A stretch of DNA of 64,000 nt, taken from positions 4,172,735-4,236,734 of the forward strand of contig JADCRB010000010.1 in the NCBI GenBank assembly GCA_021464245.1. The letters are read 5' to 3'. Positions within the stretch are counted from its first letter, which is position 1. Every line of letters begins with the position of its first letter. The notes beneath the pieces are model-generated. The model was not told where the DNA came from, ran no database searches, and saw nothing but the letters and a program-made list of their open reading frames with translations. Origin of the DNA: Carallia brachiata (lineage: Eukaryota > Streptophyta > Magnoliopsida > Malpighiales > Rhizophoraceae). Below are positions 22,423-35,452 of the stretch, one piece after another. Both the position numbers and the translations under genes were made by a program.

Positions 22423-25400
22423 TTATACGCCGGACTTTGGAAATGTGGAGGCGTTTCTTCTCTCTGACGACCTCCATATCCTTCTTGGCAATCTAGCTCT
22501 CCTCCGTGCTGGACTTCCTTTTAATTCCAGCTGAACGTCGATCTTGGTGGGATCCAGAGACAATCTTTCCTTGACAAATGAATCCACATCGAACTCGCTT
22601 CTCCCTTCTGTGGCATTGCCATTGTAATCACTTGAAGATAGACCAACCAATTTGTCATCTACGTTGCTTACATTGGCTCCGGAATTGTTTCTTACAGATT
22701 CCTGTGCTCTGATATATGTGGGGTCTTGGTCCAAATTCAGAAGTCTGTCTATGCTGTCGAGTGTTGGGTCAATAATGTCCAGGGATCCGCTAACCCATGA
22801 AGCATCATCAAGAAGTTCTGTATGCTGAGGCATAAGAATTTTAAATGAAAGATGAAAGATTTGAACTTTCGAATTGAGGATCTCAAATTGTTTTTTGAAA
22901 TTAGAATAATAATAAGAGACTGACCTGCTGGAAATAAAGATCACGAATCTCCTCAGCACGCATAAAGTTGCCTTGATCCTCTTCTAATTGTGCCCATGCC
23001 ATCCATGTTACACGCCGCTGAGAGTTCACATTCAGTGATGATCTAAACAATCTTCTAGCTGCTGACAGATTACCAACTCTGTGTTCCAGAACACCCCAGG
23101 CCTGCAGCAGGTGATAAAACAAATGCATTAGATTCTACTAAAACCGGGATGTAGTGAAATTAGTGTGAAGCTCCGTATGAATCAGAGCAATGGGGCATAA
23201 CCTGCAGACAACGAGCAGCACTTTTGGAAGTTGAGTCAATTGAAAGAGCCTTTTGGTATAACTCCCGTGCGATAGATATATTTCCTTCCTTCCATTCCAC
23301 CCATCCCCAAGCCTAGACAGCTTGCAATTCCAATCAGTCAAAACCAAATTTGACATTAATCTACACATAGAACAAACCCTCCAACTTCAATTCTCGATAT
23401 GCAGATAAGACAGCAAATTGTCAACCAAAGTTGCAATGACATTTAAAATAAGATCCTACACTCCAATCTAGTTGAATAAGCATATTGACATTTGAAATCG
23501 TACTTGAAAGGGCAAACAGAAGATGAAGGCAATATTTGCAGTATCAATTCTGAAAGGATGAAGAAATGACAAGAGCCTGCATGAAGTTTGATACAAAGAC
23601 ATTGGTAATGGAGGAAGCAAGAAGCAAGATCTTACAATCCATACTGGTTGGTGCCGTGGGTCCAATGTTGATGCCTTTCTGAAGAGTGCTCGTGCAAGAT
23701 TTGCAGTAGAATGCTTATATTCCAATATTGCAAAAGACTGAAGCAGGGCTGGATTCCTTGGATTGAGTACATGGCCAATCTTCAGAAGTTTCCTTGCCTT
23801 GTCGATATTGCCAACATGAGCTTCGAAAATTCCCCACTCATTCCATGCAAATCTGTTTTTGGGGCTTGCCTGCACTGCTTTCTACAAATCAAAAAGGAAG
23901 ACAGAATTACAATCATTATAATAACACAAGTAGGCGATTAAAAGAGTGTCAGCATGATGAGTGACGTGAAAAGAACTTTATTCATATAAAGGAGGACCTC
24001 AAACAGTTGCCTAGCAGCCATGTTATTTTCCTGCCACACCTCCAACTGTGCCCATGCCTGCATCGAAAAAGTTCAATTTACTGAAGAAATGATTAATTTT
24101 GTTCCATGCATCACAAAGAAGAATGCACGGGCAAAAATAACTTACAAGCCAACTAGCACAACTTTTTGGATTATATTTGACAGCTTGCCTGAACAGCTGA
24201 CGGGCCTGATCATAATGTTGCGCCCTAATTTCCAGCAATGCTAGTGTTTGGTATGCGTACTCGTTTCCACGACAAAATTTCAGGCCCTCAACAAGCAGTT
24301 GCCTTGCCTTGTTGACATTGCCCTGTTTGAGCTCTAAAACTGCCCAGCCATGCCAGGCACCAATATGTCTTTTGTCAGCAACTATGGCTGCATCAAACAA
24401 TTCTCTTGCTCTCCTTACATTACCCATCTTATTTTCCAAAACAGCCCAGCACTGCTTCAATACCACATGTAAAATCCACTACTAATAAGATCGAATATGA
24501 ATGCAATTATCATTGATTCAAAGCAAATGAAAGTGATCTAATAACTCGAAGCTTGAAAACAAGGTGCCAAATTGTTCAATCAGTTCCACAAACTAACCCA
24601 CATTTTATCGGGGAAAGAAAAGGAGACGCTTGACAAATCACAGACCTGCCAAATGTAGGGGTTTTCTCCTCGAGTCGCCTGGCACCCTTTCTCGAACACA
24701 GCTCTAGCTTCGGCAAATTTTGATTGCTTGCTCAATATCTTACCCAATGTCACATATGGCCTCCCATCTTCCGGCCAGTAACTTATACACTTTGTAACAA
24801 AATCACAGAACACATTTTGTTAATACTATTACCAATTCCCCAAAGAACCTAATCAAAACCAAAAGAGCTCCACTCCATGCCAACGTAAGAAGGGACACGC
24901 AGGAGTCGCGCAGTTTATCCAACAGCATATATCAGTTAATCTAGTTTGTTTTTTTTTAATTCAATATATTTTTTTATAATCTAACATAATATAACTGCGG
25001 GCCCGCCGCGTGCCCCTTCATCTATTTCGAAGAAGTTTTATTCATACCAAATTAACCATTATCGGTATTTGGACGTTGTACCTTTTGTAGTATATCCTCA
25101 GCTTGTTGATACCTACAGGTCCGGGCTAAAAGCTTGGCCTTGTACAGGGCCAAATCCAAATTAACCAGCAGAGGAGACTGCTGCTTCTCTTGAGAAGAAC
25201 CGGCAGTGTCCACTCTCATCGGCTCACAAATGGGCATCTTCTTGGCAGAGTCTTCCGGGCCCGCATCAATTATAGCCGATGATGACTTGTCCTCATCCCC
25301 AATACTGTTACTGTCACCCTCGCCGGAAACATCCACCGGTGGCCGGCGAAACACGAGCACTTCCTCCGCATGGATATTGTTGTCGTTATCTTTGTCCAGT

Positions 25401-25618
25401 TGGCTGGGTCTCGAGGACTCCGAGGACAATGATCTTTGGTTTAGAATCGGAGACTGTTGGTTAGAGGAACGTGGGAGTGTTAAGGTTCCCGTTGTGGGAA
25501 CTAACTTAAAGCAAAATCTGTTGTTGTTATGGTTTTGAGAGGGAGAGAAAATGGGGAAGCTTGCTTTTGTTGAAGAAGAACATAGAGAAGCAGAGGAGCT
25601 GGGAGATAACAGTTGCAT
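22423..25618 (-). CDS. HCF107: HCF107-like TPR/HAT protein, tandem copy B
   Basis: Intact 660-aa paralogue of the gene at 17873-21121. Exons: 25618-25082, 24789-24646, 24451-24146, 24057-23998, 23881-23636, 23312-23202, 23101-22925, 22824-22423. The six internal exons have exactly the lengths of copy A (144, 306, 60, 246, 111, 177 nt), all phase 0; only the first and last exons differ. I placed the start by homology with copy A (MQLLSPSS). An in-frame ATG 14 codons upstream (25660, MGDCGWTP) exists only here and could alter the targeting peptide. Substitutions are spread through repeats (VTLGKILSKQSKFAEARAVF, AAIVADKRHIGAWHGWAVLE) and no stop is seen, so both copies look functional. Intron 1 is 292 bp against 114 bp in copy A. 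Confidence 0.92.
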
Positions 25619-27246
25619 TAGTACTTTGCCAAGGAAAGGGGTCCATCCACAGTCGCCCATATGCCCTTTAAACTAGTCTAATTATCTGAAATTTTTTGTT
25701 TTCTTTTATTTTATTATTCTTGTTTTTTTCTGATGTAGGCTCGCATAGTGCTGATTTATTTACTTTTTTGCATTTTTTAACCTTTTTTTTTTTTTTTTCG
25801 AATTGTCTTGATTGATTTCAAGTAAATAATGAGTTTTGGACAGTCATAAAACCTGTCCTAATAATAATAAAGTGCATCTCATTCCAGTAAATGAGAGACA
25901 CTCTTCGCCTATCCTCTCATCTCTCATGTAATTGTGGACATTCTTCTATGACACCGAAAAAAAATGTGTTTTTAGCGTAACTGATTAACTTTTAACCGAA
26001 ATAATTTATAAATGTATTGATATGGAATGAGATTACTTTTTTTTATTTTACTTTTTTATTTTAGCGTATTGAATGAAAATATAAGAGTGACACTCATAAT
26101 CTTATTAAAAAAATTCTACGATGGTTATGTACAGTGAACTAAAGGAGGGGCAAGGGATTTGATGAAAAAAAAAATTATTAGTATTTAACAATTTTGTCAA
26201 AAAATATTTTAACTTTATTAAAAAAATGTGCAGTAACTAAATAGTTATAACATTTTTTACACGAACTATAAATTTAACTTTACTATTTAACTTTAGCGAA
26301 ATTTAAACTCTTAACCATAAATCCAAAACTCTGACTTCCTGATCAATTAGACCACGCCAATGGTGGTGGGGTTTGATTTCGAAGTCCTAGCACTTGTATT
26401 AGGAGTAAGAATTGAATAGAAAAAAATGTACAAAAGCGGACATGTTGGTCGCTAGTCGAAAGCTCAAAAGGAAATATTCGAGGGAAATTTATTGATAACC
26501 GACAGAAGAAACCCAAAACATTGTGTCAAAAAATGTACAAAGTAAATCCCCATTAAGAGCTAATTGGAAATAGAAAAAAAACAAGAAATGAATCAGTTGC
26601 ATATGCACCGCTGATAATAGCGAGAGTGCCAAGCAAGTCAAGGTTAAACCACACCAACGATCAATCACTTTTGACCAAAATTTTGGCTGCAACACCCGAA
26701 GGAAAAACTAAATTTTGATTTCTGCGTGAAGAAACAATCAGATAAAAAACAAGAAGAACGCAAATTGCATAAGAATTAAAATGCGGCACCGGCCTTGATG
26801 CTTGACCATTCATAGCTATCATCTCCATACGGTCACCAAACAAATTTTACAACGGAAGTCAATTCAAAATTAAGCCATAATAATCATACAACTGTTATTT
26901 CTCATACCTGCCAACCGAAGAAGGAATTGAACACTGTTGTCATGCGCGCCACAGATTTCAAACCCATATAAAGGCGATAAATTCAGGAAACATCTTTAAA
27001 TTCGACGAAAAAATGATGTAAAAATGAGTTGCTCCACCTACGTTCAGTTGAATGAAAAAAATTCCGGCTGATCCACAACTGATGTTTATACTCCACAATG
27101 TAGGAGCCTGGACGTCCTTTTTAATTTCTCCATGATAGCCGCCAGCTTGCTTCTCTACCGATACTCTAGAAGCTCCAATGAAAACTCAAAGTGAATGATT
27201 ATTTCGCAAGATACAAGCAATGAGATTTATCTGCAATTACAAAACC
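25619..27246. other. intergenic: HCF107 copy B promoter and Fip1-gene 3' flank
   Basis: AT-rich, with short homopolymers. The portion near 27246 is the probable 3' UTR of the Fip1-motif gene. The ORFs in it have no protein-like composition. Confidence 0.45.
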
Positions 27247-30200
27247 TCAACTTCCACCCCACCGTCTCTTTCGTGCTGGCCTATCTTGCTTAGCTACACC
27301 TGTAACAACTGTTAGATCAGCTTCAGGCTTGACAGACTTATCTGATTCTTTTTTCAGGGCAATCGGATCCTTGAAACGCTCCTTTCGTTTCTCCATCTTT
27401 GCTAGCGTTTCCAGTATTTTGTCGTTGTCATATACTCTTTTATGCGTACTTCTAACGGAAGCATACTCACCACAAAAATTTCTCCCCTTCTCATTGTGCA
27501 TTGGAGCCACATTTTCCAATTCCAAACTGTCTTTCTTGTTTGGTTCTTCTGTTACTATTTGACCCTCCTCTATGTCTAAATCTTCATTGTGCTCTGTAAA
27601 TGAAACCCACGTCTTATCATCTCGGTTGCCTTCAAATTTGGTAGATTCAGTTTCCAATACTCCTCGAGATTCATTAAAAATCTTCAAAACTCTCTGCTCC
27701 TCAACAGACTTCAGATCCTTCAGTTCTAGTTTACCATTGCGTACAAAACTTCTGTCATTGATAGATCTTCCACAGGACTGCAGAATTTATTGCCATTGGA
27801 GATGTTATGCACCTATAGCTTACTGCACATTTTAGCTAAGATATAAACAATGCACCAGACAAAAACATCAACAAGATGAGCACACATGTTTGAACACATT
27901 GCATTGGAATGCAAGATAAAATCATTTTCCTCCAAAGCAACTATCAAGAAAATGAAACTGCTCCTTCCAGTTTAACCCGAAAAAAAAAAAAAAGAAAATG
28001 AAACTGCGAAGGAATCTCTACCACGTCTAGAAGCTAAAGATCCAGACATCCACATGTGCATCTTGAAAAGATGCCAAAAAAGGAAAAGTTAAGAATTTCT
28101 GTCTTCCAGGTCATATCATTACTTTTCAAAGCATCACTGCAATGATATGTAAACAGTCCATTGAGCAGTACTTAAAACAAACGACAATGAAAAACAATTT
28201 CCTAAAGCAAAGATTCCCACAACAAGAAACAAGCTATCTCCCAACCCACCACGCACATCCATATTCTACTTCTATATGCCAACCAAGAGTAATTGGGGTA
28301 TCAAATTACTTGTCTCACACATATAAACTTGCCCAATGCAGTATAAATGCTAACCAAATGCATCAAAAAACCAGTACAACTAAAAGGCATCTCAGGGCAC
28401 AAGGATCCCTGATCGTAGGGTCTAGGAAAGAGCGAAAAGTACACAGTCTTGGCATTATTTTCACAAAAAAGTTTGTTCCCGCGATTCAAACTTACGACCT
28501 CTAGGTCACAATAGAACCTTATAGTTATACCAATATTGGCCCTTATTGCAAAATACATAGGTTCCAATAAACTCTTGACAAGCAAAACATTGACACAACA
28601 AAATTCACCATTTGAATCCACACATAGTCCAGCAATATAATATCACAGCTATTTGGAACATGCCCCTTAAATTGAAAAACCATAAAATAACAATGATACT
28701 AAGAAGGAAACAGGCAGTAGTGAGCAATAAATCCATGACTAAAGCATAATGTTTGGCCAAAGTACAGCTAACAAAAAAAAAGAGAGAGAAATCCCAATTT
28801 AGAGCCAACTCCACAAAACTTAACAAACAATGACCAAAATTGCATATTTAACTTTTTCCTCCCTTTTTAGCAGTGGTTGGGGGGCATAAATCTGCAAATG
28901 AAGAATAGGACCAAACCTAAGAAGCTTGTCAACTATGAAAAAATATGCAACAACCTTCTTCCATCATGGAGACAACAAGAGTATTGGTCTTCTAAATTGC
29001 CTGAGCACCCCAACATCAAAATTTCAAATTTCACATACAAGGACTCCTATTATAGCCAAAAGTTCCTTTTTTATTGAGAGACAAACAAATGACAATCATT
29101 GGATGTATTGAAGGTCAGTACCAGACCCAAAACAGGACACACTCATACACATCTAAACAAACATTACAGAAAGGTAAAAATTTTGAACCATTCAGCATCT
29201 CTACAACCAGTTATGGTTGTCAAAACCTTCTACTGAAACTAATAATTTCAAGAACATGTAAGTCCAGCCAGTTTTCACAACCTTGAAAAATGTCTTAACC
29301 CAACAGTGCCATTGTTCATCAAATAGATGCACAACACGTTAAAAATGTACACCTACCACCACGGCTGGAAAATATTAACTTCTGCTTGAATAACTACATA
29401 ACAGTGCAGACCCTGCCTGTTTCATCAGCTGGGCCCTCAAAATATAGAGATAAGAAATAGACAAATAGAGACCTGAAGAAAGTGAATTATATTGCAAATG
29501 TAATATGGAAAAGGATTTAGGAAAAACAAGCAACAGGATAGCATTAATGAGGAAAACTTGCTCAAAAATGGAGCACCCACACATACAAGTACAGCCACAC
29601 AAATTCTTGACAGTGGTTTCCCCAAAGTTACCTTTCCTTCCCCAACAACCAAGTCCTTTGGATCACTGCATCTCCGAACCTGCTTATGGTCACTTCCATC
29701 TATCATTTTAGAATTATGAATGGAATTAGTACTACTTTCTTCTCCAATCATGTTGTACCGGTGCTCCATTTGCAAACCATTAATACTGATCCCTCCGGCG
29801 ATAGACCTATATTTAGCAAGTGCCCTTTTATATCTTGATCTTTTTCCATGGGAATATGAAACCCTTTTTGCATGAATATCATCATTAGGATGTGTTCCTC
29901 TTGATTGCAAACTGCATTTTCTTCCAAAATGAACCTCATTAAGATGCATCATACCGGCTTCGGCAGAACTATCATCACTGTAACTATGAACATAACCATT
30001 TCCCCTGCAGTCCTCATGATATATTTGTCTTATATACCTCCCATTTCTTTTAGCAGATCTGGATTCAAACATCTCATTCACTGGAGGTGTCCCATTCTGC
30101 CACCTTCCTTCATCAGCTATGTGAGATCCTCTGCAATACCGAGCAGGCAAATGTTGACGATCGAAGTTCCGACACTCCTCCTCAAGTTCCACACACCATG

Positions 30201-33200
30201 AATTTTCCAAATTCACGGGGAAACCATCATCGCATCTCAATCTTCTTCCAGAGGGTTTCACTTCTAAACTCTGTTGTTCTCCTCTCTCATCCATAAAATC
30301 TGTTCTGCGATTGGCAAATGAATTGGATCTTCTATATCTTTCTTGAATTGTTATATCTTTTCTATATCCATGATCACACAAACTGTTATCAAAGTTGGTT
30401 TTTCTTTTCCATTGCATGTCCCTTTCTTTGTTACTGTGAGACACAGAAACCAATTGCCTGAACTCCTTGTAGCTGTATGGAACCATGTCCTCAGGAGGGA
30501 GATCTCTTCCCCCTCTATGCCAACCTCTATCAACATTATCCTGGTTATCATCTCTAAAACTCCTTTTGTGCAAATATCCCTCACTCCACTCCCTTCTGCT
30601 GGCCAGTTTAATCCCATCGATAAAGCTCCAATGATCATTTCTGCGAGAATGATCACGGTAACCACAAAATTGATCCCTCTGGTCAGAATAGGAGAAATTT
30701 TCTCTCTTGTGATAATTATGCATCCTTCCTATCTGTCTGTTGCAACTAACTGGTGACTTATCTCTAGGTATGGTAGATACTTTACCATCATGTTGGTTGA
30801 TCCTCCATTTAGCAGTTCTATGGTGTCTTCCACGTTGATGCTTCTCACCCTCCCCAACAGTGGCTTTATTTCGTTGATAATGTCTACGACCTTGCATCCT
30901 TCTAATACGTATGTTTTCTGGGCTCCTATGATAAGATGCAAATGACTCCTGCAACTCCATGCCTGAAGATGGCCTTCTTAAAGGACTGGGAGATTTGAAG
31001 GGGCTACCATAGACACTGTCTATGGAGGCTTCAGAGTAACTTCCAGAATAAGACAAACTCGGGCTGAAATGAAATCTATCACCATGTGCTAATTCTGGCT
31101 CCACAAGAGATGGATCTGACTGCACATATTACCAACAAATTTTTCCTCTGCCTTCTCCACAGTGTCCATTGCCCCACAAACATTATGTACAGCTTTAGCA
31201 TGAACCTTCTGATGACAATTCTGATCTTCATCATTCTCATCCCCAACTTTTGCAGAACCCAGATGTACCTGATTAGACTTGGGCACTGGCTGGGAACAAC
31301 TAAACCACACAAAATCAAACAGTTAATTCATCAGTGTCTTCAAGAAAAGGAAACGAAATATTACATGCAAAAAATTCTTATCATCATTCTCCTACACTGT
31401 AACATGCAGTTGAAAGAAGAATGAAAGCTAAGCTCTCAACCATTTATCATTAAGCATTTCATAATTAAACAAGCAACATCTGACTTATAAACTCCGTTCT
31501 TACTAAGCACATAAAAAACAATGTTATCTCTCAATCCTGTGCTTAGGCCATGTAATTAACCACATCCAATCCTGATTAGGAGAAATAGTAGGTCCAGCAT
31601 CACTGTTTACTTCTTCGTCTTCTTTATGTTTTTCAACTAGGATGGGAAAAAAATAGAATACACATTTTAAGATGAAGTAATTCCACAGAATTCCAGGAGC
31701 AAATTATCTGTAATGTTGACAAAAATTCCGCACCAAATCAAGCTACCATAGCATGGTCCCAACAGTTTGAATAGGAGAAATACAGGTACACCAAATGAAT
31801 TCAGAAAATTGGAGAGCATATGGTTCAGAAATTTAGAGGTGTAAGTATGGCTTCTGATACAAAAGCAAGTCATCAATGTTATGGTGGAACACCTGATATT
31901 TCCTTCCACAGATTGTATGGACACTTCATCTCCACTAGCATGCTCAGAATAGCAGGCATGTTTCAAGTCATCTGCGGTTATATCTCTGCCTTTTGATACG
32001 TCAAGGCGACTGGTTTCTAAATGGCCTAACTCATCCTTGACAGAACAAGAGGAATCATCCATGGTGGTATCTCTTCTTTTTGATGCTCCAAATTCACTGC
32101 ATTCTGTATGGCCCAATTCATCCTTGACACAGCCAGAGCCATTCTCTACGGAATCCAGCACATTGATCTGCCCCCGTCACCCCAAAAAGAAATTGCTGAG
32201 AGTAATCTAAGAAGTGGGTTAAAATCAGAAATAAGCAAGGCATATGCAGCCTGAGATAATACCTCTATCACAACATCAGAATCCCAACAACGGGGACGCC
32301 TTATATCAATGGTAGGTTGGCGTTCTCTCGTGCCATCTTCAACCTGAATTGCTCTGCCTTTTGGCTGACGCAATAGAAAAGCCATGAAAGGCGTCCAATA
32401 AACACAGTAAAGATAGATGGTCAATGAATTATTTAAACGCATAAGAAACGTGAAGCATAGAGAGTGAGTCCTCAATTTAGAAATACCAAGTCCAATAGTC
32501 CCTCCCCACTATCAGCAGACTTCGATGACAAACCAACTTGTGTGATATTGTCAGCCTCAGCATCTTGAGTTGATCTCTCATGTTCTGATCCAATTCCATT
32601 AGCCTATTTTTAAAGAAATCACAAGAAGGTTCCAACACGATGAATATAGATTCAAAATTACCATCAAGAGATCTCCAGCAAAGCACAAGTAGCTGACCTG
32701 AACAAGTTTTGAAGACACTCGGGTTGGGATACTGCTATTTATGTAAGAAGAATGCTGTCTGAATTGTTCCTGTAATTCATATCGTAAAAGGATTATTATT
32801 ATATGTAAATAAGAGAATGTTGATAATATCTAATCAAAAGCAGTTGGTAATTATCTCATTTACGCAGAATCTGATTTCCAACAAGGTCTCTAGAGCTCTT
32901 AGAGCACCTGAACATTGTATATTTTAACATAATTAGCAGTAAGCTCATGACAAGAGACAAAAACCCAGTCCTACATCCACCCAAGTTTAACTTTTTGGTC
33001 AGTACGAGAAGACCAACAAGGGACAATGCAATGAACCAAAACAGTAAGACTCATGTTCCCTCAGAATCAGTAGACCAGTACTACAATTTACCAGGGAGAT
33101 GCAGTATTGTCTCCAACTGTCCTCATCAAAGCCAAAATTGAAGAAATCAGTAAGATCCACACCAGGATATCTCCATCCTTTATCTTCAAAAGCATCAATA

Positions 33201-34170
33201 TCTACATCCAATATAGTCCTGAAAGAAATAAGAAGAAAACATCTATATCAATATCATTTCCTCAAAGTCTTTCAATTTCCATTGCATAACAAATTCTGAT
33301 TATGTCCTGTGCAAGCCATAAGTTTATCACTCTAAATACTCCAAAGAAATATGTTGCGTAAGAGAATGAGAATAGCCATTTCTTAAGTCACTGACCTATA
33401 CCATGGAAGCGAGAAACTGTATCTACCATGAGAAGCTGCTGAATTGGCAGTGACAGCAATACTACTAACCAGACCCAAGTTTGAAACCTTAAGTTTCCTC
33501 CTGCTGTTATCTAGCATATCACCTCCAGCAGAACGACAATAACAAGACGCAGCAAACACAGAATCACCGCCATTGATAACATTTGGAATTGACGATCCGT
33601 GATGTCTGACAATCTGTATAATATTGCAAGAATAAGATATTGTACTCTGCAGGCGCTTCAACAATAAATAAAACACAACAATCAATTCCAGAAATCCAAT
33701 ACCTTGTTTCGCGGATACTGCATGTAGTAGCCATTCGGATCATTCGGGTCCGATCCATTCTTTTCCGGCCCGTTTCTCCACCAAGAAAAGCGCTGCCGCC
33801 ACCGGTTTCGTTCCCCTTCTCTTCCGCCATCGCCCTCCTCCTCCGCCTCCTCAAAGCCACTCACATGACCATTCCTTCCAGCAGCAACTGAAAATCGCTG
33901 GCAATCATCGTCATTGACGACTATATTCAAATCATCCTCGCTATCGCTCCTATCCGAATCCGAATAATTGCCCGATTTCTCCCTGATTGAATCCAAGTGC
34001 TCTGAGTCCAACAAGCGATTCTCGTCTTTTGGTTCCTCGATGTCGTTGTCTACATCTCCATCCGCTCGTGAGCGTTCAACGGAGATATCCATGGAATTAA
34101 TGGCCGAGCTCGCTTGGACTTCGACGTCGGCGTATAAACCGCCGAAATCGTCATCGATCAAGTCATCCAT
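27247..34170 (-). CDS. Fip1-motif polyadenylation factor, FIP1[III]/[V]-like
   Basis: Component of the cleavage and polyadenylation (CPSF) machinery that bridges to poly(A) polymerase in the nucleus. Exons: 34170-33703, 33613-33396, 33218-33092, 32769-32698, 32603-32487, 32364-32263, 32167-31893, 31299-31269, 31119-29632, 27777-27247; 1142 aa. The acidic N-terminus starts MDDLIDDDFGGLYADVEVQ; the true ATG is at 34170, as the codon at 34176 is GTG. The Fip1 motif is in exon 3, about residues 230-271 (KGWRYPGVDLTDFFNFGFDE). Exon 6 has TIDIRRPRCWDSDVVIE. The long exon 9 (496 codons) is rich in Arg/Ser/His/Asp, disordered and RS-like. The C-terminus ends RPARKRRWGGS. A 149-nt intron (31268-31120) must be removed for phase. 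Intron 9 (1.85 kb) holds a SINE-like copy. Confidence 0.88.
28380..28545 (-). mobile_element. diverged tRNA-derived SINE-like element in intron 9 of the Fip1 gene
   Basis: Read on the minus strand it aligns by eye with the copy at 12693-12845: a B-box-like aagtttgaatcgcgggaac, a middle ending in tttcctagaccctacgatca and a 3' end gatccttgtgccctgagatg followed by CCTTTT. It is more diverged than the other copy. It inserted antisense to the plus strand, and thus in the sense direction of the host gene. Confidence 0.55.
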
Positions 34171-35452
34171 TTTCACAGAGAAACGCCAGAAATGGAGAAA
34201 CTGGCAGTGTGGAGATTTATTGAGAGGTTTCTGTTAGAGAGTCTCCATGGCGATAATTTCAGTTTTTCACGAATGCAGAAGCAAGGGAAGAGAGCTGCTG
34301 GGTTTTAGTAACTGAAGTAGTGTCAGAATATTACAGCTTAGAATGCAAAGATCTAAAACCCTTGTAAAACCCTTGATTTTTTGTTGTTGTTATTATTGAT
34401 ATTATTATTATTATTTGTTATTGTTCTTATTATTATCAACTAATTGTTAAAATATATGGATTTTCATAGTGGCAACTACATTTTGTGAGTTAATTTATTT
34501 ATTTTGTTTGATTGATCAAAAGTTTGCATTTGTTTGCAGTTTTTCTTTAAAAGAGACTGCATTCTTAAAAAAAAAAGGCCTTTCTCTTTTGAGAGGGTAA
34601 ATAAATGTGAAACGTGGTAGGTAGGAGAAATAATGGTTAACAGTTTTTAAGGATACTCATTTTTTAAATTTTAAATTATAATCTTAAAAGGAACATAAAA
34701 TTTATGAAAATAAAAAAAAATTATAACTATATATAACTCACGATTTATTAATTGATTCCTCTAATATACTAAATAAAATATTAATTAATAATATTTATTT
34801 TATCTATTAAAAAATTTATTGAGTCGTGAATTACACAATTAAATTAATATTGAATGTAAATTATATAATTAAGTTAACTCTTTTTATTATCATAAATCTC
34901 TACTTATCTCCTAAAATTAAAACCTAAGACATCCAATATGAATTTTATTTTTAATTACTTAAATGTCTCCTCAAAACTTAACAACATTCATTCAACACAT
35001 AAGTATTGGTTAATATTATATTAATTTTATCTTTAAATTCTTAGTTTAATATCTCGATTCATGGTGTTTATAATGAATGTATCTCTCTATACTTAATGCG
35101 ACTCTGAGAAGATTTAAAGAAATAAAATTACATATTAATCAATAACTTAAGTTTTTGCTGTGGTAGCAAATTTGATCGTAACAATTGATATTAAAGTGAA
35201 GTCAAAAGTATAAAAAATTTAAAAAATAAAGTTATGCTTCAACCAACAACTTAAACTTAATAGCTATGAAAAATGTTGACTAATCATCCCGAATTAAAAA
35301 AAAAAAACCAAAGTTAAAAGTAGAAAAAATTGCTTTTCTAACCCTTTATGTGTCTTATGGCTAACATGAGCTCAATAAACCTTTTTTTTTTTTTTTTATC
35401 AGAGAGCTCAATAAACGTTGTTGCAATTGTTTTTTTTTTTTTTTTTTTTGGT
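34171..35452. other. intergenic: promoter side of the Fip1-motif gene
   Basis: The first ~200 bp upstream of the ATG are probable 5' UTR and promoter. The rest is AT-rich, with TTA-like runs near 34390-34435 and no coding signal. Confidence 0.45.

Noticed and set aside
17873..25618. HCF107 copy B as a pseudogene or misassembled duplicate
   Set aside because: All eight exons are open, splice sites are intact and differences are distributed and mostly conservative. A haplotig artefact cannot be excluded without read depth, but the sequence itself shows no decay.
29437..29631. Hydrophobic tail after the large Fip1 exon
   Set aside because: This is intron read-through after the donor at 29631. 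The next conserved exon starts at 27777 in phase 0.
31086..31318. Frameshift or pseudogene call in the Fip1 gene at about 31130
   Set aside because: A canonical GT-AG intron at 31268-31120 restores phase without any base change, so an indel is not needed.
34171..34176. Two extra N-terminal residues for the Fip1 gene
   Set aside because: The codon at 34176 is GTG. The ATG at 34170 gives the family-like acidic start.
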